A stretch of 64,000 nt of DNA from Pteria penguin (lineage: Eukaryota; Mollusca; Bivalvia; Pterioida; Pteriidae), in the NCBI GenBank assembly GCA_035048485.1, contig CM068585.1:16845501-16909500 (forward strand). Direction: 5' to 3'. The notes under the pieces are model-generated. The model ran no database searches and was not told the DNA's origin. It saw only the letters and a program-made list of their open reading frames with translations. Both the position numbers and the translations under genes were made by a program. This document shows, in pieces, positions 44,771 through 55,400 of the stretch (position 1 is its first letter; each line of letters opens with the position of its first letter).

Positions 44771-46560
44771 ATAGTGTATCTACATTTGTTCTATGAACAT
44801 TCTTTAAACACAAAACGTCATCGATGTATCTGTATGAAATGTTGAACCGAGATGCTAATTGCTTATTGCTTTCGAGAACAGAGACTGTATGAATTCCGCT
44901 TCGTATAAGTAAAAAAATGTATTAGCCAGAAGTGGCTCGCAATTTGTACCCATCAGAATGCCAACAATTGTGCTGGAACACTTTCTCACCAAATATCACA
45001 AAAAAAAAATTATCTGTAAGGTAAGGTGAAAGTCATTATAACAAGACATGAAAACTTTGCGAGAAATTAGCCAACATTGGTATTTTTGTTGCGAATTTTG
45101 TAAATTATTTGATCAAATGTTGTTCAGTAAATTAGGACTGGTGTAGAATCGACATTGACATCCCCGGAAACAAGATAGTGTTTACAAGACAGGCAAACGG
45201 AGTATGTTTGGTGGAAGCTATTTTCATTGTTACATATCTTTATGCGAGACAGATGACGCCTGAAAGAAGTGACGACATACATGCAAATTACCATAGCGGC
45301 GTTATTTCCCCGTGTGACTTTTTTTGAGAATTAGGGAGCAACCATTTGATTTTTATGGGGGGAGGAAGATTTTGCAAAAAAGTCTGTCTCAAAGTTTGGG
45401 GAAAAAATAATCCGGCCCGAAGGGCCGGCAAAAAAACCCCAATAAATAAATAAATAAAAAAAAATAATAATAATCAGGCTCTGAAATTGGGCAAAAAAAT
45501 TATTCAGGCCGGTGAAAGTTTTCCTGCCCCCCCCCCCCCCCCCCCCCCCAAATTAAATGGTTTCCCCCTAATGGATGGTATTAAGATGGAGCTCGCTCCA
45601 GCTCCCCATGAGTTGCTAAATGTTATATAGTGTAACTGTGAGAAACATTGTGACACCAGACATTGCACTTGTAGACGGTATTGCATTGTCATGGTAGATG
45701 TTGTTTAAATACTGAAAGTAGTGTTGACGATGAATGATCCTGTAATCTAATTGAAGTCGAAAAAAATAGTTTCTTGTAGATAATTTAATGTACCATATGT
45801 ACGAAAAATATGATCAATTATGTCTGATGTCATTATTAATTCAAATATTACACGGACACCTAAGAGAAGCGCAGCGATCAATTACATTTGTTTTTCTCCC
45901 AAAATGGAAAAGCCAGAGGGCACTTAAATATCTTCCCCATCTTTCTGCCTGTCTGTCTGTTTGTCTGTCTGACACATTCTAGCTTTCCATGCTGTTATTG
46001 CAGATACTGAGCCGTTGATTGACATATGCATTAATATTAGATAGCAACATATCAAGTTTGTTTTGTTCCAGTTCACATGTTTTAGTAGAGTTACGGTTCT
46101 TAGACATAAATTTTTCTACGATATATCAGTTTTCCAGACTTTATATTGTTGTGTCTACGGATATTGTATCATAGTAATTACGTCTATATGGCAGAACTTT
46201 CGAATGGAGAGATGGTTTCTATTTCAATGTATCAGGGCTCTTATTTGATTAATCTATAAACCAAGATTAATTGTGGTGTAAAATCATGAATTTTAATCTC
46301 ATTTCGCTAGTATTAAGTTTATGTGACTTAAAAGGTATTGACGTTTACATTTCCTTCTCTTAAGGTGAATTACTAATATTCCACTGTAAAAATTCTGATA
46401 AAGGAGGGTCTGACAAATATTTTGATATATGGGTTATATAAAGCTAAGATAAAGAACATCGTGTAAATTTTGGTGGAAGATTAAAAATTTAAAATGGGAC
46501 ACTATGGGAAAAAGAACTACTATGATTTGGCCTCTACGGTCTAATATATTGAGATGGTTG
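44771..46560. other. Intergenic, simple sequence and repeat fragments
   Basis: A dispersed-repeat end at 45345 (gagcaaccatttgattttta), poly-C at 45525-45549, and short A+T-rich stretches. No gene recognised. Confidence 0.5.
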
Positions 46561-46563
46561 GAC

Positions 46564-46639
46564 CAATCAGATCTCATCGGGTGTCTCACACACTGAACAA
46601 ATTGAGTGTACGAGACACCCGAGGAGTTCCGATTGATTG
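46564..46639. repeat. Short hairpin
   Basis: Arms around gggtgtctcacacact (46564-46594) and agtgtacgagacaccc (46605-46639) are imperfect inverse copies. Downstream cccgcaaaatgacgtcaagg (46677) resembles, in reverse, the interior of the small elements at 30.5-31.5 kb. Confidence 0.6.
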
Positions 46640-46957
46640 TGGGACTGACGGTTTGGATGGAAAAACACCACTGTTCCCGCAAAATGACGTCAAGGACAAT
46701 GAATAATGACAATATGATATTATGACGTAAAAAATAGTATTTCAATTAGTTTGTTTTGTTTTGACAATTCTGATCGGTTCAGACATATATAACCATGATA
46801 TATATGTATTACTACATTGTATGTACTCTTTGTCCGCATTGCCTCTGACTCCATCTATCAAAAATATTGTCTATAAAACTTCGTCCAGTGCTCTAAATGT
46901 CCGTTTTGTATCAAAGACGATTTGTAGTTCCTAATTCTACAATTTACGTGCAAAATT

Positions 46958-48104
46958 ATTACAATTAGGGGATAAACGTACTGTGTTTGATTGTGTCCGA
47001 CAGGTATACCGTGGTGGAAAAACGGTGGTTTCCAACGGTATAACCACGGTATACCTGCGGAAACAATCGAACACAGTACGTTTATCCACATTCTAATTCA
47101 AAGTAACATAAACATCGTTTTTTCTCTTTGAAATTGCCTCCAATTTCCTCGCTGCTAAGGGACGGATAGCACCATGTTTAAAATACTTCAGAGAGACGAA
47201 TTGAATAGTGCACCGACATAAGAAGTTTCTTCATTTTCATATTCTTAAAATTTTATGATTGAATTATTTAATCACAAATTGATCCATACATGAATGACTT
47301 GTCATGGCATCGTAAACAGCTGAACAGGCAGTTTTGCTACGGCGCGACGAGATTCAATAACATGCTGGAAAGCCTGTTGCATGGTGGTACATCATCATGT
47401 CATGTACGTTGTCAGTTTTGTTGGTTCAGCTTGATTGTAATACTTGTGCACGTGAAAGGTAGAACTTGCAAATCGCCCTTAATACAAGACTTAAGATAGA
47501 CGTTGAGAGTACTGAACGAAGTAGTTACAGACAGTTTTTTTGATAGTTGGAGTCGGGGGCAATGTGGACAAAGTGTAGGTACAATGTAGTAATACATTTG
47601 AGGACGGTGCATGGTGATTATACATGTCTGAACGCTAATATGTAAGCCAACAAAACTGACAAAATACATGACGTACCATCTTGCAACATGCCGCTTTCTG
47701 GCATGTTATTTCATCTCGACGCGCCGCAGCAAAACTCGTTGTTGAGCTGTTTACGATGTGATGTCATGTGTAAATCAATTTGGGACTAACAATTTAATCA
47801 TAAATTTTACGAATATGAAAATGAAGATACTTCTTATGTCACTGCAATAAATATCAATTCGTTTCTCGGAAGAATTTTAATCATGGCGTTATCCGTCCCG
47901 TAGCAACGAGGAATTTGGGGGCAATTTCAAAGAGAAAAAAAGCGATGTTTGTGTTATAGTGAATTAGAATGGGTATAAACGCACTGTGCTTGACAGGTAT
48001 TCCGTTGTTATATCGTTGGAAACCGCCGTTTTCCTGGCTCCGTAAGCGTCGCTTGCGGTATAACCACGGTATACCAAACAATACTTTTACCCCCTAATTC
48101 TAAT
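46958..48104. mobile_element. Foldback element, about 460-bp inverted arms
   Basis: Left arm 46958-47424 and right arm 47647-48104 are diverged reverse complements over their whole length: for example, left cgctgctaagggacggatag with right ctatccgtcccgtagcaacg in reverse, and left gtcagttttgttgg with right ccaacaaaactgac. The left tip is itself a hairpin (46970-47015 with 47043-47087, about 45-bp arms, few mismatches). The 222-bp centre and the arms hold no transposase. The architecture matches foldback-type non-autonomous DNA elements. No target duplication is clear. Confidence 0.88.
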
Positions 48105-48139
48105 GCTCTTTGTTCGCAACACGCATTTTTGTAGCTGTA

Positions 48140-48569
48140 CTGGGGCCAGTTGTTCGAAAGTTTAACCAGCGGTTAAACTAATCGGCGATTAAAGTATGAG
48201 ACAATTAATTTAATTTATAGGATTTCTGCATAAAAACCTAAATTACTTTACAAGGCTTGCTTCATATACTGCTAATCAGTACACAGACAAATCTTTATGA
48301 CTTAAATTTTTACCGTTTCAAAGATAATTATAGTTAGATGAAATTTAACCACTTGGGCCAGTTGTTCGAAACATTAATCGCTGGTTAAGCTAACCAATGG
48401 TTAAATTTCATCTGACTATATCTTTGAAATGAGAAGTCTTAAATTTTTAGTCTGTGTAATGATTCGTAGCAATGGAAACAAGCTTTGTAAAGTAATTTAG
48501 ATTTAAAAACAGAACTTTAACCAGTGGTTAGCTTAACCAGTGATTAAAGTTTCAAACAACTGGCCCCAG
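48140..48569. mobile_element. Second foldback element (430 bp)
   Basis: Ends ctggggccagttgttcgaaa and its inverse. The arms stay complementary inward (taaattactttacaaggctt with its inverse near 48500; gatgaaatttaacca with tggttaaatttcatc at the centre). A third terminus-like copy, gggccagttgttcgaaacat, sits at the centre (48357). No coding content. Confidence 0.85.
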
Positions 48570-48587
48570 GTTAAATGATCGGTTAAA

Positions 48588-48775
48588 TGTTTCAAAAACT
48601 GCAAGGGTATTCACGTTTCACTGCAGTTTTTGCTATGACATCACACGCCCCTTGACAAAGTCATTGTCGACGTCATTCGAAATCAACGTGTGTTTTTAGG
48701 TCAAAACATTAGAATACTAGGGTTACATTGCTAGTGATTTACAAAAACTAACAGGGTATAGGCGAATCCCCTGTC
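48588..48775 (+). repeat. Dispersed repeat shared with 30272-30441
   Basis: Marked by gtattcacgtttcactgcag and ttgctatgacatcacacgc. It ends about 160 bases before the phosphodiesterase start codon, so it may contribute to the 5' flank or UTR. Confidence 0.65.
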
Positions 48776-48936
48776 AGAAATTGAGTTTCCCCGCTAGGCG
48801 TTAGCTGAAAATACAATTTTATTTTAAAAAGGACCCGATGGATAAGTCCTTTCACTGACGATTTGGTTGGCAAATGGAACGTTTCTTTTTATGACGTCAT
48901 AGTATTACGCAACGTTAAGCCAACGTTACAAATAAA

Positions 48937-49433
48937 ATGAGTAAATGTTGCGGAGGTTCAACTTACAACGACGTTTTAATCAGATTGACGAAAGATCATA
49001 CAGCTTTGGAACAATTAGTGCTGAATAATTTTTCAGAGGATGAAATATTACAGCTGTATGAGAAGAAAACAAAGAAACAGATATTCAACAAGAAGATTCA
49101 AGTTCCACCATGCGATTTACCCCTGCAGAAGATATATCTTGATGATAATACCAAAAACCTGTCGCAAAAACTCATAAAAGCCATCACACAATGCGACAAT
49201 GGAGATTGTGACCGCAAGGTGGAAACTGAAAGAGTTGCCAAGGTCGTTGCAAAAGCTGTGTGTGCTGATAGCTTCACGGTTTACATTCCTATACAGAACG
49301 AAACGGAAGTAGCGACATACATTGATGGAGAAATTACTATTGTAGGTGCAGTAGGCAAAGGGCGCACTGTTGTAGCACATGCTATTGCTGAAAAAACCAC
49401 CCTTCTAGTGGAAAATTTAAAACAAGATGCTAG
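48937..49433 (+). CDS. PDE10-like exon 1 (N-terminus, most of GAF-A)
   Basis: Starts MSKCCGG, whose paired cysteines near the N-terminus could be lipid-modified (inference). Then comes a charged helix ([19 protein letters not shown]) and GAF-A up to KQDAR. Donor gtaatt, phase 2. Confidence 0.92.
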
Positions 49434-52400
49434 GTAATTTAAAAGTATTTAAAAACAAGTCTGGGTTGACCCAAGTATCTCAGTAGGTAGGCCGCCGGAC
49501 ATCTGCTCGGTAGGCGGGATATTCTCGGTACAAATCCAAGCCTTGCTGCATTTTAATGTCAAATCACTCTTTACAATAATTCGCGTAAACTTTTATGGAC
49601 TATTTATTTTTTACGGATGAAATTGGCCTGATGAACCGTGTAAAATTCAAGCTTGCATTCTTTTTCTCTGAAACAATTTTACCATAAAAATAAAATCAAG
49701 GTACTCAGACATTACTAATATATTCTTACCTTGCAAAAATATGTATTTTTTAAGTTAACAAAAGGAGATGAAGAAGCTCAGACTTTGATGCGCTTGACTC
49801 GAGGCCGAGATTTCCCGGGTTCGCGCGCGTATTAGACCGAAAGCGAATACCCTTACGGGGATACTGTAGACGATGGCACCGGTAAGATCCCTCCCTGCCG
49901 CGGAGAGATACGGTAAGATCCTTCCCTGCCCCGGAGAGATCCGATGTATCATTATCTGTGTGCTGTATCAGGCATTTGTCATGTTTAACTGAAATCATCT
50001 CCGCATGTGAACAGCAACAAACAAATCAGGTGGAGAGGAAAGTAAACTTTAAATTGTTACCTGCTAGAAAATGTCACTTTTTATCATAGTGTCTAATATA
50101 ACGGTGTCATGTTTCATTTTTAATAGGTTTTAGTTTTAATTTAGATGTACCTTTCAATATATTGGAGAAACAAAATGGAATACAAAATAGTCTTAGAATG
50201 AATTTTAAAGAAATTTAAGAGATAAAGATTTAAAAAATCCTTGGAGGATGTTGGCGGGATTATGACTCTTTTTAATGAGTGTTTGACGGTCGTCTATGAC
50301 GGACGTATTATAGTATACAAATATCCTTTTGTCCGTCTGTCTTTTATCTACATACAACACCGTATCTTGAGAATGATTGCTGTAAATAAATTCAAAGTAT
50401 CACGATCTGTATTTTGGATATTTTGTTCTGGAGTAATGGGACTTAATTCATCAAAGTTTGCCCATTGTTTTAGTTCACCTGAGCTGAAGGCTCAAGTGAG
50501 CTATTGTGATCAATCGTCCGTCGTCTGTCGTCCGTCCGTCGTTAGCTTTTCTACATTTTCGATTTCTTCTCCAGAACCGCTGCACAGAATTTCACCAAAC
50601 TTCATAGAAAGTAAGTACTTAAAGTCTTCTACCAAGTTTGTGTTTTTCGTGCCCATCCGTTATCCAAGATGGCCGCCATTGGCTCTGATTTGTTCACACA
50701 TTTTCGACTTCTTCTCAAGAAGCGCTACACAGAATTTCACCAAACCTCATAGGAAGTAAGTGCTCGAGGTCCTCTACCAAGTTTGTGTTTTTCGTGCCGT
50801 TCCGTAATCCAATATGGCCGCCATCGGCTCTGATTGGTTGACACATTTTCGACTTCTTCTCCAGAAGCGCTTCACAGAATTTCACCAAACTTCATAGGAA
50901 GTAACTACTTGAGGTCCTCTACAATGCTTGTGTTTTTCGTACCGATCCGTAATCCAATATGGCCGCCATTGGCTCTGATTGGTTGACACATTTTGGACTT
51001 CTTCAAAACGACTGCACAAAATATCACCAAACGTTATAGAAAGTCTTGTAGAAAAAAGCAGAATTTTCTACTGAAATGAGCTGTCATTTTATTGAAAATA
51101 AGCAATTTGTTCTCAGGTGAGCGATATAGGCCCATTTGGGCCTCTTGTTTAACATATAGCGCTGTATTTTAAGACTGCTTGCTGTGGCTTACTCCAAATT
51201 GGTTGAATTTTGATTTTATTTTGTCTTGGAGTTATAGAACTTCATTAGTCAAAGTTGTGCCAAAGTTTTACATATCGCAGAACATCTTAATTGAATTTCT
51301 TCAGACATGGCAGAGGTATTGATTATGATAGTTTCACATTTGATATACTTTTGTGGAATTAAGATTTGCAATATTACAAATTTACTCTTGAATGAATGAA
51401 TGAAACATATTTTATTGTCTTTATAACAATGGGATCAGGCACAAGTTATCTCAACTTAGACCGCCGTCTCCCTACATAATTTACAAATATATTACAACAT
51501 GAATATTATACATGGTTTTCATAAATTATCATGTAACAAATAATCGAGCTAAATGAGTGACGTGCACGTGACGCGAAGAGAGTATTAACAGATAGGAGAG
51601 GAGAAAAGTGCAGTGCAGGTAGAGTGAGGTATTATATTAGCATTTAATCATATATCAATATTCTATGAAAAACGCTTGCTTTGTCTGGTGAAAGGTGTGG
51701 ACAGCATTTACTATGTTTATATTTGCTGATGATGGAAGATTTTCGTCTCCAAATAGTATGGTTGAAATGTTAAGATTCCCCCCGTTATTGTTCAATGTGT
51801 TTGCAAGAGGATTTCTAATGTGTTCGTAATAACTGCACTCGAGGAAAAAATGTTTAGGTGTTTCGATTTCACCACAGTTACACAAATTATTTGTTGACAG
51901 ATTGACTTTGAATAGGTGGGCCTTTAACGAACTACATTCGCATCGTAGTCTAGTATGATGAATTTCCATGACTATAATGTTTAGGAGGTACGTATGGGTT
52001 GGTGTTTAAGTTTCTTTTAAATGATTTGAATGAAGGTGACGATCTCGTTTCCATAGATATACTATTCCAGAGGTCAATAGTAGATGGGAAAAAGGAGTTT
52101 TTGTACAGATTGAGTCTAAAATTAGGTTGCTGAATATTTTGACCGTTCCTAAGGTTATAGGGTGTGTTTTCGTGTACCTCAGGAGGCAATATATCGAGCA
52201 GATAGTCAGGAACTAAACAGTTTTTAATTTTGTACATTAGATGCAATTTTCGTTTTTCTCGTCTTCCTTTTAATGATTCCCAACCAAGTTCGGAATAGAG
52301 TGAATTTAAAGAGCAGAATTTTGGAAGTCCAGTTACTATTCGAGCCGCTTCAGTTTGCAGTTTTTCAAGTCTATTGCAGTCATTTTCAGTGATGTTATCC

Positions 52401-55400
52401 CATACTTCACAAGCATATTCAAGATGGGGACGTATAAACGAAAAATACATTTTATTTAAGGTGTTTCTGGTAAGTTTATATTTAATTTTTCGGAAAACTG
52501 CTATGAGCTTGACACTTTAGTTACTATGTTGTCTATGTGGTTTGTCCATTTACCGTTATTGTGGAGTGTTATACCCAAATGTTTGTGTGTGTGGACCGGG
52601 TTTATAGTAGTATTTTCAAAAATGAAATTGAAATTGTCTATGTCTTGATCTACAGCACCTATAACCAGAACTTTAGTTTTAGATGGATTAAATTCAACGA
52701 GCCAGTCTTTTGACCATTTCGATATGTTAGACAAATCTATGTTGGTATTACTAATTATTTCTGGGAGGGAACTCGAAGAGTGGGAAATTGATGTATCGTC
52801 AGCGTATAGGCGGGCCAGGCCCTCAATACCATCAGGTAGGTCATTTATAAAGACAAGGAAAAATAACGGCCCAAGGATCGACCCTTGGGGCACGCCGGCT
52901 GCAAGTTTTCCTACTGATGAGGAACTTTGATTTAGGACTACTAGTTGAGATCTGTTGGTTAGATAGCTAGTGATCCACTTCAGTGTAGTTCCCTTGAAAC
53001 CATAAGCGCTCAGTTTATGGATGAGACCCTTGATCCAGACACGGTCAAAAGCGTTGCTGATATCACAAAAGGTAAAGCCTAGATATTCCTTGTGATCTAA
53101 GGCAAGGCAGATATGATGATAAATTTCAATGAGTTGGAACGTGGTAGAGTGGCCTGGGAGAAAACCTGATTGTATATTATAGAGAAGGCTGTTTGAGTGT
53201 AGATGGTTATAATAGTGTTTGAATACAACTCTTTCAAAGACTCTACCAACGCAACTTAATAGAGAGATTGGACGATAGTAGGTTGGATCGGATTTAGAAC
53301 CCTTTTTATACACAGGGATGACGTTTGCGTGTTTCCATTGAATGGGGAATTTACCACTTTCTAAGGATTTGTTGAATATTATTTCAAGAGGTGTAGCTAT
53401 TTCACTTTTTATATTCTTTAACAGTTTGTGGCTGGAGTCGTGTGGTCCAGACGCTTTATTTATGTCAAGTATATGGATTATATCAGATATTTCTTCTTTG
53501 GTGATAATGATATTGGGAACACGGTTGTTGGTTCGATCTCCGAATACTGGTAGTACTTTATCATCATCATCCAGGTTGGAAGTTTTACAAAAATGTTGAT
53601 TTAGTAGATCACATTTTTCCACATCACTGTTTGCCAGAACACCGTCACAATTTAAGGGGGGTAGCGTTTGTGAAGGTTTTGTACCTTTTATTAAGCTTCT
53701 AATAATTGTCCAGTATTGTTTTTGGTTACTGGATTTAATCTCATTTATATTTTCGTCAAGGTTGGCGATGTAGTTTTCCTTGAGTACTTTTTTTAAGTTA
53801 TTGACTTTATTTCGTTGATGTTTGTAAATTGCTTTGTGATGGGAGGACTTGGTGTCTAAAAATTTTTTTCCGAAATCTGTCCCGTAGTCTTATTTCTTTT
53901 CTGATTGTAGAATTGAATCAGGGTCTATCGTTTCCACGTATGATGACCGACTTTTTGGGGACATGCTTTAAGACCAGGTCTTTAAGTTTTTTGTTGAAAT
54001 TTTGACAGTTAACATCAACGTCCGTGTTGTTTAAGATGGAATTCCAATCTGTAGAGATAATATCACCCCTAAGAAGGTCGAAATTTGCCTGATTATAGAG
54101 CCAGACATCGCGACGGAAGGACTGTGTTACCAACGATACCATATTAAGAGTACAGTGTGTGGCGGAATGATCACTGAATTGATTATCAGTATCTATGACA
54201 CTGCTTTCAATACTTTCTATTTCATCAGAGACGAATATTGGGTCAATACAGGTTGCTGAATTGTTTGAGACACGTGTTGGTTCATCTATGAGATTGTTGA
54301 GGGAGTAAAGTAAGAGCATATCATTTATTCTTGTAGGGATTTTATTTAGAAAGTTTACATTCCAATCCCCATTTAAAACAAGATAAGGTGATTGTTCTAA
54401 TGCATTTCCGATTGAGTTTTCAAGTCTGTCCCAAAACGCTTCCCGAGACGCTTCCGGTCTGTAAATAGTGCAGATATTTAAGATGTTACTACTTAATTGA
54501 ATAGTTACCCATAGTGTTTCGTCATAGTCATTTTCAAGATCATGCCTTCGTTTGGCATTTAAACCGCTCTTTACATATACCATGATTCCCCCACCGTGAC
54601 CGTTTCTGTCACGCCTGAATGGGTCCTCATAACCTTGAAGTAGTAGTTCACTTGTTGGAATAGATTCGTCTAGATGGGTCTCGGTAAAACATATGATATC
54701 AGAAAAGTCAGAATATACATCAAAAATATCAAAGAGCTTGTTTCTTATGCTTCTACTATTCAGATGAAAGATAGAAAATTCGTGTGGTGTTTCCATTGGG
54801 CCAGGGTTTTCAGCTATGTCCTTGCACAGTAGTAAAAGGACCATTAATAGGAGGATGAAATAAATATTGATTAAATTACTCCTGCAAAAATAGCTCATTC
54901 TGTGGGAAAGGTACAAGGTTGATTTTAAAAATTCACAGAACACATGAAAAAGGTTACAATGTATAACATATAACTCTTATTATCTACAGACAGGTGTATC
55001 ATGTGCTTATAATACAGCTGTTTATTATGATTGTTTTTACAGTTCAAATAAAATTACGAGGAACTTTCAAAAGCTTTTGGTGTGTCCTAAGTCATTCAGT
55101 CTACTTTACCTAATGACCAATACTAAAAAATTGATTTGCAAAACTGAAAATTTTCTCTGTCAAGACAACAAACAAAATCTGTGGGTTTCGAGATTATGGT
55201 AAATGAAAATTTCAGTAAAAATATATATAATGCTACGCTTTTAAGATACCCTTTCATTGGTGGATTCAAAATTGTCCAGAATGTGTCCAGAACGGTTTTG
55301 CTTGTAGTTTTGAGTCATAAATGCAATGTTTCACTATTTTTCAGATTTCCGCGAGGTATCCATCCTTCTGATATTACTGACTGCAGTGTATTGTGTATCC

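Larger units (their letters stand above)
49434..55344. other. PDE10-like intron 1
   Basis: A 5.9-kb intron filled with a tRNA-like SINE remnant, a bivalve-type repeat and a nearly complete antisense LINE. No additional exon is recognised. Confidence 0.8.

Noticed and set aside
46858..47669. Short frames over the large foldback
   Set aside because: They overlap inverted arms on both strands and match no transposase or other protein.
50241..50759. 172-codon frame in PDE10-like intron 1
   Set aside because: Runs into the bivalve-type dispersed repeat and ends inside its 145-bp units.
36664..54943. Reverse-transcriptase segments as viral or LTR-retroelement pol
   Set aside because: They come with APE-type endonuclease, CR1- or L1-type RT landmarks and LINE tails, and without protease, RNase H, integrase or LTRs.
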